The notes under the pieces were generated by a model, which was given only the letters and a program-made list of their open reading frames with translations, had not been told where the DNA came from and did no database searches. Made by a program: the position numbers and the translations under genes. From Bacteroidales bacterium UBA4866 (GTDB taxonomy: Bacteria > Bacteroidota > Bacteroidia > Bacteroidales > P3), in the NCBI GenBank assembly GCA_002399565.1, contig DHDW01000024.1, positions 48,524 through 82,448 of the forward strand: a stretch of DNA of 33,925 nucleotides. Direction: 5' to 3'. Numbering within the stretch: the stretch's first letter is position 1; every line of letters begins with the position of its first letter. Below are positions 17,462-25,363 of the stretch, one piece after another.

Positions 17462-18493
17462 ATGAAAAAACAGGATTTAGTATTCCTTCAAGACTTCCTT
17501 TCTAAAAAACCTAATTCTAAAAAATTCATCCTTTTGGATGAAAATACCTATAATCATTGCCTTCCTATCTTAATTGATAACGTAGAAGAACTTTATGGAG
17601 CTGAAGTTCTTGAAATTGAATCAGGAGAAAAAAGCAAATCATTGAGCATTGTTGAAAATTTATGCCAAGCTATGATTGAATCTTCGGCGGATAGAGAGAG
17701 TATTTTAATATCTTTAGGAGGAGGAGTAATAACTGATATTGGTGGGTTTATTGCCTCTGTTTTCAAAAGAGGAATTCAACATATTGCTATTCCAACAACT
17801 CTTTTAGCAATGGTTGATGCATCAATTGGAGGGAAAACAGGAGTAAATGTTGGAGAAGTAAAAAATCAAATAGGGACTTTCAATACCAATACAATTACTT
17901 GCATTCATTTTGAATTTCTTGATTCCTTAAAAAAGAGACAAGTTCTAAATGGTGCTGCTGAGATGATTAAAGTCAGTCTTTTGGATGAAAAGCTTTGGGA
18001 TAAATTAGACACAAAAGACAGTCCATGGAACAATAAGAAAGAAGGATTTGACTATAAATTTATTGAGAACTGCATCAAGTTTAAAGAAAAAATAGTCAAA
18101 GAGGATATGTATGAAAAAGACAGAAGAAAAATTCTTAACTTTGGACATAGCCTTGCTCATGCTTTTGAAAGTGTTGCTCTTTTGAAAAACATTGACCTAT
18201 TGCACGGAGAAGCTGTTGCTTCTGGAATGTTCTATGCCATTATGTTATCAGAAACAAAATTATCTTTTCCTAATGATAAGGCACAAGAAATTTATAAATT
18301 CTTAAAGAAGAATTACAAAATAATAGATATTCAAGAGGATATTGATATAGTTATAAATTATCTTAATGCTGATAAGAAAAATATAAATAATGAATTTAGG
18401 TTTATTTTATTGGAAGATATTGGTAAGCCATATATAAATTTCCCTATCACCAAAGACGATTTAATCAACTTAAAACTTCCTGATAATCATTAG
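17462..18493 (+). CDS. aroB: 3-dehydroquinate synthase
   Basis: Second step of the shikimate pathway: cyclises DAHP to 3-dehydroquinate using NAD+ and a divalent metal. I chose ATG 17462, four bases after the recQ stop, giving 343 residues; an upstream ATG at 17432 would overlap recQ and add an atypical leader. NAD-binding motifs are clear: LISLGGGVITDIGGF at 82-96 and AIPTTLLAMVDASIGGKTG at 109-127. Glu167 (in NGAAEMIK), His229 (in FGHSLAHAFE) and His248 (in LLHGEAVASGM) align with the zinc ligands. It is probably co-transcribed with recQ, an arrangement with no obvious functional logic. Confidence 0.95.
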   Translation: MKKQDLVFLQDFLSKKPNSKKFILLDENTYNHCLPILIDNVEELYGAEVLEIESGEKSKSLSIVENLCQAMIESSADRESILISLGGGVITDIGGFIASVFKRGIQHIAIPTTLLAMVDASIGGKTGVNVGEVKNQIGTFNTNTITCIHFEFLDSLKKRQVLNGAAEMIKVSLLDEKLWDKLDTKDSPWNNKKEGFDYKFIENCIKFKEKIVKEDMYEKDRRKILNFGHSLAHAFESVALLKNIDLLHGEAVASGMFYAIMLSETKLSFPNDKAQEIYKFLKKNYKIIDIQEDIDIVINYLNADKKNINNEFRFILLEDIGKPYINFPITKDDLINLKLPDNH

Positions 18494-18529
18494 TTTTTCA
18501 GCTTGCATTGTATTAGTTTTCTATTTTTA

Positions 18530-18560
18530 TTGCTTATTGACTTATTATTTTATACATTTG
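18530..18560 (+). promoter_or_regulatory. Promoter of the T9SS-cargo gene
   Basis: TTG (18530-18532), a 20-base spacer and TACATTTG (18553-18560) fit the Bacteroidota consensus. Transcription near 18567 supports the ATG at 18586 as the start and argues against the upstream TTG at 18565. Confidence 0.65.
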
Positions 18561-18585
18561 CAAGTTGAATAAAACAAATTTCATT

Positions 18586-19524
18586 ATGAAAAAAATTATT
18601 TTATTAGTTTTAACAATTTGGGCTTTCTCAGTTAATGCTCAAAATGTTTTTCAAAATGCAGGCTTTGAAACTTGGAATGGAACAACCCTAAGTCAATGGA
18701 ATACTTTATCTGTTATGGGTGTTTCTATTTCTGATGTTAGCAAATCAACCGAACCAAATTCAGGTAGTTTCGCAGTTAAAATTGCCCCGAAACCATTACC
18801 TTCTTCTTTGGCTGCAGTTATTGGAGTTGACAATATGATTGTTCCAGGCTTATTAACGAATGCAACAATTAACATCAATGCTATAATTACAGCACTTTCT
18901 TCTGGAAATCTGAACTTTGACAACAATACTCTTCTTTCAGTATTTACTGATGGAGTTCAACTAACAGAGAAACCTACAGCTGTTAATGGTTTTATTAGCT
19001 GGAATCCAATAGATCCAATTAATGAAAACATACTTTTAGGAGTTTATGTAATTAGCAACCAAACAGGAACAAGAGAAGTTATTGGAATGGGTGCATATTC
19101 AAACGTAGCTCCTTTTAAGGCAGAGTATATGCCTTTTGAAGCTTCAATTATTTATCAAGATGAGCAAAAAACTCCATCTGAACTAATCTTTATTTCTTTA
19201 GTTAGCTCATTGGATACAAGCGCTACTTCTTTTGGTTATTTATTGATGGATGATGTTTCAATTGCAACTGAAGTAGGATTGGAAAACATATCTACTACAT
19301 CAAAGAAATTACCTATTGTTTATCCTAATCCAACAAGCGGGGAATTTAAACTAAACGTAAATTCTGATGTAGAGGTAAGCGTTTATAACCAATTGGGACA
19401 AGTTATTATTCCTGCAAGAGAATATGCTCCCAACAAAACCTTATCTGTTAAAGAAAAAGGAATTTATTTTGTTAGAATTAAAGACTCTAAAGGATTTAAA
19501 ACTCAAAAATTAGTAGTCAAATAG
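18586..19524 (+). CDS. Secreted protein with type A T9SS C-terminal sorting domain
   Basis: A 312-residue exported protein. The signal peptide is about residues 1-19 (ending AFSVNAQ). The C-terminal ~70 residues form a type A sorting domain for the type IX secretion system: YPNPTSGEF from Tyr246, then EVSVYNQLGQVI and GIYFVRIKDSKGFKTQKLVV at the end. The sorting domain is normally removed at the surface, leaving the protein secreted or LPS-anchored. The middle region (NAGFETWNGTTLSQWNTLSV near the start, then SGSFAVKIAP) is a beta-rich module of the carbohydrate-binding-like type often seen with T9SS cargo, but I do not recognise a catalytic site. The start is set by the promoter just upstream. 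It may be co-transcribed with lptE, 32 bases downstream. Confidence 0.88.
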   Translation: MKKIILLVLTIWAFSVNAQNVFQNAGFETWNGTTLSQWNTLSVMGVSISDVSKSTEPNSGSFAVKIAPKPLPSSLAAVIGVDNMIVPGLLTNATININAIITALSSGNLNFDNNTLLSVFTDGVQLTEKPTAVNGFISWNPIDPINENILLGVYVISNQTGTREVIGMGAYSNVAPFKAEYMPFEASIIYQDEQKTPSELIFISLVSSLDTSATSFGYLLMDDVSIATEVGLENISTTSKKLPIVYPNPTSGEFKLNVNSDVEVSVYNQLGQVIIPAREYAPNKTLSVKEKGIYFVRIKDSKGFKTQKLVVK

Positions 19525-19556
19525 TATTAATTTATTCTTTTTGACAATAGATTAAA

Positions 19557-20054
19557 TTGAAAAAACTTTTATTTGCTATAATAGCAGTTATTTTTAGCTC
19601 TTGTGTTGGAGGTTATTCTTTCACAGGAGCTTCTATTTCTCCTGAAAGCAAGACTTTTTTTGTTGATCAGTTCATTAATCGTTCAAGTATGATTAATCCT
19701 ATGCTTGCTCCTGAACTTACACATGCACTAACAACAAAAATTTCTTCTGGAACTAATCTCCAATCTGTAGACAATAATGCTGATATTAGTTTTAAAGGAA
19801 CTATTGGTAGTTATTACATCACTCCTGTTTCTATTCAAGGCGATGACAAAGCATCTAAAAACAGATTGACAATTTCAATTAAAGTTGTTTGCGTTAATAA
19901 GAATGATAAGAAGATGAGTTTTGAACAAACATTTTCAAGATTCAGAGATTATGATAGTGGACTTTCATTAAGCGATGTTGAAGAGGCATTAATGAAACAA
20001 ATTAATGAAGAACTCGTTGAAGATATTTTCAATAAAGCCTTTGTTAATTGGTAA
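19557..20054 (+). CDS. lptE: LptE-family LPS-assembly lipoprotein
   Basis: Outer-membrane lipoprotein thought to plug and help assemble LptD during LPS insertion. The 165-residue protein has a short signal with lipobox VIFSSC (Cys16), then the Bacteroidota LptE pattern: GGYSFTGASISPESKTFFVD, NRSSMINPMLAPELTHALT, and a C-terminal helix LSDVEEALMKQINEELVEDI. It begins with TTG: an in-frame TAG lies at 19548-19550 and no ATG precedes the signal peptide, so the TTG at 19557 is the only possible start that keeps the lipobox. It lies between the T9SS-cargo gene and the DUF2723 gene with short gaps and no promoter of its own seen. Confidence 0.85.
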   Translation: MKKLLFAIIAVIFSSCVGGYSFTGASISPESKTFFVDQFINRSSMINPMLAPELTHALTTKISSGTNLQSVDNNADISFKGTIGSYYITPVSIQGDDKASKNRLTISIKVVCVNKNDKKMSFEQTFSRFRDYDSGLSLSDVEEALMKQINEELVEDIFNKAFVNW

Positions 20055-20093
20055 AAAAAGAAACATTCAATATCTATTATTTTTAGATAGGAA

Positions 20094-23000
20094 ATGATAA
20101 AATACAAGAAAACGGTTAATCATATTGGATGGATACTTGGAGTCCTAACATCAATTCTATATGTAAGTTGTGCGGAACCTACTCTCTCTTTTTGGGATAG
20201 TGGAGAATATATTTTAACAAGTTCAAAGCTTCAAGTTGGTCATCCTCCTGGAGCTCCGTTTTATCAACTCTTGGGAGCTTTTTTCTCAATCTTTAGTTTT
20301 GGAAATCCTAAACTTATTCCTATTTTAGTAAACTCCCTTTCTGCCATTGCTTCTGGAGCTACGGTTTGTTTTTTGTTTTGGATTATTGTTAGATTAATGT
20401 ATCGCAATAGCGATAAGTTTATAAGTAATATTATTGCTGGAGTTATTGGGGCATTAGTTTTTGCTTTTTCAGATACTTTCTGGAATTCAGCAATTGAAGC
20501 AGAGGTTTATTCTTTGTCTATTTTGTTTACCACAATTTCCTTTTGGGCTATTTTAAAATGGGACGAAAAACCTCATCCTCGCTGGGTGTTTTTTATTTGT
20601 TTAATGGTTGGAATCTCCATTAATATTCATTTACTTTCCCTTTTGGTTTTGCCTTCAGTTTTCTTAATCATATACTTCCACTACAAGAAAGGAAATTTAG
20701 CTGGAATTATTTCAACAATTTTTATTGCCTGTGTTGTTTTGCTTATTATGCTTTGGTTTATTATTCCTGGCATTATAAGACTTATAAGCATTAATCCAAA
20801 ATGGATAATTATTTCTATTCTGTTTTTGATTTTTCTTTTAATTGGTTTATCTCTATGGAAGAAACTTCCTTTACTTAATACAATCACTCTTTCTATCTTT
20901 TTCTTTCTAATTGGCTTTTCAACTTTCTTAATTATTGTTATTAGAGCAGATGCCGACACTCCAATAAATGAATATAATCCAAGCAATTCAAAAAATATAG
21001 TTTCATATATTAATCGTGATGCTTATGGAGAAACTCCTTTAATCTACGGTCCCTCCTACACTGCCCTTCCTCCAAAGGATTTCAAAATGACAGAACAAGG
21101 CATTAAACCAATTTTTGAAAGGGAGTTAATGATGTTCTTCCCCAGAATGTGGAACTATAATAATCCAAACTTCGAACAAGGCTATACTGACTGGGTTGGA
21201 ATGCCTCAAGACACTGTTTTGATTGATGGAGAACTAAGGGCAAAGCCAAGCTGGATACAAAATCTTCAATACTTTGCCAATTATCAAATTGGATATATGT
21301 ATGGAAGGTATTTGTTATGGAACTTCGTTGGGAAGACTAACGATTTACAAGGCTATGGCGACAATCATAAAGGAGAATGGTTTTCTGGAATATTTGTAGT
21401 GGATGAGTTTTTGAATAAAGGCACTAATCTATCTCCTGAGGACAAGAAAAACAAAGCTAACAACATATATTTTGGGATACCATTTCTTTTAGCAATTATA
21501 GGAATGTTTTATCAGATAGGGAAAGACATTAAGGGATGGTTTGTTTTAAGTACTTTATTTGTTTTTACTGGGGTTGCAATAAGCATATATCTTAATGATT
21601 ATGCCTATCAACCAAGAGAAAGAGATTATGTATATGTTGGCTCTTTTATGGTCTTTAGCATTTGGGTAGCAATGGGAGCTTTTGCATTAAGCAAATGGCT
21701 TTTGGGCATTGTCAGGATAAAGAAACCTAAATATGTTTTACCAAGTTTTCTTTTGCTGCCAGGACTTATGTTTGCCCAAAACTTTAACGACCACAATCGT
21801 TCCTATCGCTACACAGCCAACAATTTCGCTTACTCCATTTTGAATAGTTGTGAAGAAAATGCAATCCTTTTTGTTAGTGGCGACAATGATACCTACCCTC
21901 TTTGGTATTTGCAAGAGGTGGAAGGCATAAGACAAGACGTTAGGGTAATCAACCTTCAATTTCTTAATAATGCAGATTATATCTCAAAACTAAAGCAGAA
22001 AATCCATACCTCTTTACCATTAAATTTTATTGCCAAAGAAACAGTTTATTCAAGTCCAAACAGAGAGCTTAGTTTCATTAATCCAAGCAATAATAAAATG
22101 GAAATGAATGCTGCACTAAGAGAATTGTATAATAACAACAATGCAATTAATATTAACAATATTAAATTCTATGCCCTACCAACCAACAAACTCTATATAA
22201 ATGCCGATAGCACAAACAGGATTGACTTTTCTATTGAAGGCTCCGATATAACCAAGAGCACAATGATGCTTTACGACATAATTGCTAATAATTTTGCTCA
22301 AAGACCTATCTATTTTTCTTCCTATTCATTTGAAGAAACATTTGGACTTGAGGAATATCTTAGCAATGAAGGATTTGTTTATAGGCTAAAGAAGAAGAAA
22401 CAAACACCAAATAATGCAAATGCAGAGTCAAAAGTTACATCAGTAAGTTCAAAAAGGATGTATGAAAACCTAATGCATAACTACCAGTGGAAGAATTTTG
22501 ACAAAAAAGGAATTTACTACGATGAACTACATAGAAGCATAATTGAACTCTATGCCTCTCAAGCATCCCTACTTGCACACACTTTTATTGCAGAAGGAGA
22601 AGCAGAAAAAAGCCTTGCTACACTTAATCTTTGTTTGGAGAAATTGCCAACCAAAATACACTCCTATCCATATATAATTGCTGAACTTTCAATTGCCTAT
22701 GGTCAATTGGAAGAGGAAGAAAAATCCGTTAACCTTATGAGTGGAGTTGTAGAAAATTTCTCAAAGAATATGGATTATTTTCTAAGCCTAAGCCCTAAAG
22801 AACAATCTCAAAGAAGACTTGATGCACAAAGAATAATGTTTACTTGGATAAATCTTTGTGAAGTATCCGAACAAATGCAATTGGAATCCCTAAGAGTACT
22901 TTTAGCCAACAGGCTTTTCAACTATCTATCTCCCTACTATCTAACTGTTTTAGACCAGATGGAGAATTTGAGCAAAGATCCACAATATTATTCTGAAGAA

Positions 23001-23096
23001 ATAGATAAAGCAAAAGAACTAATAGAAACAATCAAAACCTTCGCTAACAAATACGAAGAGCCACTCCCAGAAAAACCTCAACCTGTTAATTCTTAA
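20094..23096 (+). CDS. DUF2723 membrane protein, TMEM260-like putative protein O-mannosyltransferase
   Basis: A 1000-residue protein. The N-terminal half has many membrane helices (about 10-28, 72-100, 112-128, 165-195, then several more to about 560). The C-terminal ~430 residues look soluble and contain helical repeats. The DUF2723 hallmark lies in the first loop: SFWDSGEYI, with acidic Asp35 and Glu38 as in GT-C glycosyltransferases, followed by VGHPPGAPFYQLL (48-60) and NSAIEAEVYSLS (131-142). Human TMEM260, which shares this domain, is an O-mannosyltransferase, so a role in transferring sugar from a lipid donor to exported proteins is plausible. In Bacteroidota the activity is not established as far as I know. 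It sits 39 bases after lptE and runs into the PEGA gene convergently with a nine-base gap. Confidence 0.85.
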   Translation: MIKYKKTVNHIGWILGVLTSILYVSCAEPTLSFWDSGEYILTSSKLQVGHPPGAPFYQLLGAFFSIFSFGNPKLIPILVNSLSAIASGATVCFLFWIIVRLMYRNSDKFISNIIAGVIGALVFAFSDTFWNSAIEAEVYSLSILFTTISFWAILKWDEKPHPRWVFFICLMVGISINIHLLSLLVLPSVFLIIYFHYKKGNLAGIISTIFIACVVLLIMLWFIIPGIIRLISINPKWIIISILFLIFLLIGLSLWKKLPLLNTITLSIFFFLIGFSTFLIIVIRADADTPINEYNPSNSKNIVSYINRDAYGETPLIYGPSYTALPPKDFKMTEQGIKPIFERELMMFFPRMWNYNNPNFEQGYTDWVGMPQDTVLIDGELRAKPSWIQNLQYFANYQIGYMYGRYLLWNFVGKTNDLQGYGDNHKGEWFSGIFVVDEFLNKGTNLSPEDKKNKANNIYFGIPFLLAIIGMFYQIGKDIKGWFVLSTLFVFTGVAISIYLNDYAYQPRERDYVYVGSFMVFSIWVAMGAFALSKWLLGIVRIKKPKYVLPSFLLLPGLMFAQNFNDHNRSYRYTANNFAYSILNSCEENAILFVSGDNDTYPLWYLQEVEGIRQDVRVINLQFLNNADYISKLKQKIHTSLPLNFIAKETVYSSPNRELSFINPSNNKMEMNAALRELYNNNNAININNIKFYALPTNKLYINADSTNRIDFSIEGSDITKSTMMLYDIIANNFAQRPIYFSSYSFEETFGLEEYLSNEGFVYRLKKKKQTPNNANAESKVTSVSSKRMYENLMHNYQWKNFDKKGIYYDELHRSIIELYASQASLLAHTFIAEGEAEKSLATLNLCLEKLPTKIHSYPYIIAELSIAYGQLEEEEKSVNLMSGVVENFSKNMDYFLSLSPKEQSQRRLDAQRIMFTWINLCEVSEQMQLESLRVLLANRLFNYLSPYYLTVLDQMENLSKDPQYYSEEIDKAKELIETIKTFANKYEEPLPEKPQPVNS

Positions 23097-23105
23097 AAAC
23101 TCCTT

Positions 23106-23624
23106 TTATTTTCTTTCAAGTATCTTTTTCTTTTCTATTTCAAATTCATCTTGATTGATTAGCTTTTCATCTAAAAGTTTTTTCAATTCTCTTAATTCTT
23201 CAGCCTTAGAGCTTGTATCTGTCTTTTTATTTTCATTATTTTGATGAGGCTCTCCCTCTCTAATATTTTGATTCAAAGGAATTAACTCATAATTATGATA
23301 AGGTTTATATTTCATTGTCCAAAGAAAAGGAATCCAAAAAAATAATCCGCCAATAATTGCTCCTGCATCTACTTCTTCATTTCTTGAAAAAGATGAATTT
23401 AATGTTTCATATCCCTCAAGTTCTAATTTAACAATTGAGGTTGAACCAACTATTTTAGTATCTGTATGATTATAAGGTGTTTTTCCAACAGGTTCATCAT
23501 TAATGTATAGATTAGCTCCAGAAGGAGAAGATTGAATTATCGTAGTGCTTGCACAAGAAGCAAAAAGAATAGAAACAATTAAGAAAATCCCTACTGTCTT
23601 TATAAATAAACTTTGTTTTTTCAT
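23106..23624 (-). CDS. PEGA-domain lipoprotein with SHOCT-like C-terminus
   Basis: A 172-residue envelope lipoprotein of unknown role. The lipobox is LFASC (Cys24). A PEGA domain follows (SSPSGANLYINDEPVGKTPY at about 32-51, then SIVKLELEGYETL); such domains are beta-sandwiches found in surface-layer and carbohydrate-associated proteins. A short hydrophobic stretch (GAIIGGLFFWIPFLWTM, about 88-104) could be membrane-associated. The C-terminus, AEELRELKKLLDEKLINQDE and on, matches the SHOCT short helical module. It converges on the DUF2723 gene. No function can be assigned beyond these domains. Confidence 0.85.
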   Translation of the reverse strand: MKKQSLFIKTVGIFLIVSILFASCASTTIIQSSPSGANLYINDEPVGKTPYNHTDTKIVGSTSIVKLELEGYETLNSSFSRNEEVDAGAIIGGLFFWIPFLWTMKYKPYHNYELIPLNQNIREGEPHQNNENKKTDTSSKAEELRELKKLLDEKLINQDEFEIEKKKILERK

Positions 23625-23675
23625 TTTTCAGTTGATATAAATAGTGAATTAAATTTTGATTTATTATTTAGGTTG

Positions 23676-23683
23676 CAAATATA
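23676..23683 (-). promoter_or_regulatory. Candidate -7 element for the PEGA lipoprotein gene
   Basis: Minus-strand TATATTTG fits TAnnTTTG, about 50 bases upstream of the ATG. No convincing -33 box was found. Confidence 0.35.
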
Positions 23684-23902
23684 GACAATAATCTATATAA
23701 CTTATAGTATTTATCAGTAAAAAATATAAATTTCAATCAAGTAATAAAGAATAAAGCTTCTAAAAATGTGTATAAAGTATCTATTTTCAGGTCTAATTAT
23801 ATTATATACATATCAAATAATAGGTATAGAAAAAATATTTATTACTAATTCTTGTATATTCCTTTTCAAAAAGGTACTTTTATCTCTATTAATTCAGAGA
23901 TT

Positions 23903-23986
23903 ATATCAAAGAATATTTTATTTATATCAAGGAATAATTTATTAAAACGAAGAATAAATTTACTGAAACGAAGAATAAATTTTACA
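23903..23986. repeat. Four degenerate 21-base tandem repeats
   Basis: Four adjacent 21-base units (23903-23923, 23924-23944, 23945-23965, 23966-23986) share the core AAnGAATAAnTTTA. Units 1 and 2 begin ATATCAA; units 3 and 4 begin AAACGAAG and are identical over their first 17 bases. No gene is predicted across them. Confidence 0.75.
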
Positions 23987-24055
23987 TCCTGGCAGGATGT
24001 AGTATGTAAGGTGGCAGGATGTAATAAGTATGGTGGCATGTTACAAAATTTATTC
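23973..24055. repeat. Inverted repeat enclosing a 17-base palindrome and 22-base direct repeats
   Basis: GAATAAATTTT (23973-23983) and AAAATTTATTC (24045-24055) form perfect 11-base terminal inverted repeats. Between them lies the 8-1-8 palindrome ACATCCTGGCAGGATGT (23984-24000). Overlapping it are two 22-base direct repeats beginning TGGCAGGATGTA (23990-24011 and 24012-24033) and a truncated third (24034 on, TGGCATGT). The whole could fold into one large hairpin, and its layout recalls a tiny non-autonomous element, but no target duplication was established. Confidence 0.7.
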
Positions 24056-24181
24056 CTTATCTTTTTAAATTATAATAAGGCTTTTGTACATTTATATAAG
24101 GAGAAAATAAAATTAAATAGTAGAAAATTTTAGGGAATACACTTTAAATTAGAAAGAATGAATTATTTAAAACAAAATATC

Positions 24182-24189
24182 TATCTTTG
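24182..24189 (+). promoter_or_regulatory. Candidate -7 element for the 183-residue membrane protein gene
   Basis: TATCTTTG fits TAnnTTTG and would give a leader of about 100 bases before the ATG at 24297. The -33 region is degenerate. Confidence 0.35.
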
Positions 24190-24296
24190 ACACTTGGAAT
24201 TTAGTTTAAATATTAAATAAACTTTAAATTAAGCAAACGGATTATTGATTTACGCAATAAGAAATTCACTATAAATATAATAAAATAGGTAATGCT

Positions 24297-24848
24297 ATGG
24301 CAGAATTATTAAACAAGAAAGAAGTCAGAAAAGACGCAAAGGAACTTCTAAAGCAAGGAGTCTGTAAACAGCAGGTATTTAAAACTCTTGTTGAGAAACA
24401 TAAGTATTCAATTGAGGTTGCAAATATACTTACCTATCTTCCTTCTCAAAAAGCTATTAAAAAATATGGTATTTGGAATTATGTTTTGCTTGTAGCTATT
24501 TGTTTAAATGCATTAATCTTACTTTTTAACTCTCCAAATATAGGTGCAATATTATGGTTTGGACTTTTAATTTATGGAGTTATTACTATGAGAATTAATT
24601 ATTACAAATGGGTAGCTATCCTTTCATTTTTCTTAATCACAACCTTTGTAGTGCTTATGTTTTACAATCAAGGAGAAATTAATTATTCTCTTAGCTTAAT
24701 ATCAATATTGATTTCAAATATAATATCCTTAATCCTCTCAATTTGGTTAGAAACAAAACTTTGTCCAAAACCAAAAGAAGAGAAAGTACAATACACAAAT
24801 TCAGAAGGCGAACAAAAATTCAAAATGACTTATCAATTTAAGGATTAA
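24297..24848 (+). CDS. Hypothetical membrane protein with four predicted helices
   Basis: A 183-residue protein of no recognised family. The first ~58 residues are soluble, helical and basic (NKKEVRKDAKELLKQGVCKQ, then VFKTLVEKHKYSIEVANILT). They resemble a small helical domain that could bind a partner. Four hydrophobic segments follow, at roughly 62-78, 82-97, 104-122 and 130-153 (SLISILISNIISLILSIWLE). The tail is short and charged. It begins with ATGGCAGAA and has neither a signal peptide nor a lipobox. It stands alone after the repeat-rich region, convergent with the small membrane protein gene. Length and clean start support it as a real gene; no function can be offered. Confidence 0.75.
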   Translation: MAELLNKKEVRKDAKELLKQGVCKQQVFKTLVEKHKYSIEVANILTYLPSQKAIKKYGIWNYVLLVAICLNALILLFNSPNIGAILWFGLLIYGVITMRINYYKWVAILSFFLITTFVVLMFYNQGEINYSLSLISILISNIISLILSIWLETKLCPKPKEEKVQYTNSEGEQKFKMTYQFKD

Positions 24849-24931
24849 TTCGTCAAGAAAAAGAATAAATAAGATTAAAAGTTGATTAATTAAGTAATTA
24901 GATTTTCTTTCAATTTGAGATTTTAGAAAGA

Positions 24932-25141
24932 TTACATTTTTAAGTATTCTAATAATTGATATACTAAGAAAGCAGGCCATACTAAAGCTTTTAAAAAGCC
25001 TACTACTCCAGCTCCAAAGGTTGCAGCATGTGAAATAAAATAGATTGCAGCTCCAATAAATCCTAATCCATAGAAGCCACCACAACTTGCAGCATTATTA
25101 ACCTTGCCGCTTTTGTTACATTTTTTTGTTTCTTCATTCAT
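24932..25141 (-). CDS. Small glycine-rich membrane protein
   Basis: A 69-residue protein from the ATG at 25141; a longer start at 25165 would add eight residues but overlaps the promoter-like box at 25163-25170. After a polar N-terminus (MNEETKKCNKSGKVNNAASC) come two hydrophobic segments, GGFYGLGFIGAAIYFISHA and GAGVVGFLKALVWPAFLVYQ, ending LLEYLKM. The pattern GLGFIGAAIYFI then GFLKALVWPAFLVY recalls a conserved small inner-membrane protein seen in many bacteria, which I cannot name with certainty. Cysteines at 8 and 20 lie in the N-terminal part. Monocistronic. Function unknown. Confidence 0.75.
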   Translation of the reverse strand: MNEETKKCNKSGKVNNAASCGGFYGLGFIGAAIYFISHAATFGAGVVGFLKALVWPAFLVYQLLEYLKM

Positions 25142-25162
25142 GATAATAAAATTTTTAAGCCG

Positions 25163-25197
25163 CAAATATAAGTAGAAATATATTCTTAAGCATCAAA
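25163..25197 (-). promoter_or_regulatory. Candidate promoter of the small membrane protein gene
   Basis: On the minus strand TTTG (25194-25197) is followed, after 23 bases, by TATATTTG (25163-25170); the spacer is longer than the ideal 19. A second TATATTTG lies upstream at 25219-25226. The rest of the 222-base gap to 25363 shows nothing else recognisable. Confidence 0.4.
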
Positions 25198-25363
25198 TAA
25201 ATCAGAATATTTAAGAAGCAAATATAATATAAAGCACTCAAAGCCCTTTATTAAAAAAAGGAAGCTCATTGTTTAATTTTCAGAAACTTATTCTATTATT
25301 TATTCAATTTCTTTTGAATAAAGCAGAATGATTGAATATTTTGAGAGAAGAAATAAAATAAAA

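Larger units (their letters stand above)
23625..24296. other. 672-base non-coding region rich in repeats
   Basis: This gap between divergent genes is very AT-rich. Besides the candidate promoters and the repeat blocks listed separately, I see no gene here. A 93-codon frame with a TTG start at 23852-24133 only translates the tandem repeats into a seven-residue periodicity and is not convincing. Confidence 0.6.

Noticed and set aside
20094..23096. Lipoprotein signal at Cys26 (ILYVSC) of the DUF2723 protein
   Set aside because: The segment is the first membrane helix of a multi-pass protein and the following AEPTLSFWDSGE loop is the conserved family motif, so lipidation is unlikely.
23852..24133. 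93-codon open frame in the repeat-rich gap
   Set aside because: It needs a TTG start, its middle is only the translation of the 21-base repeats, and it has no signal peptide or domain.
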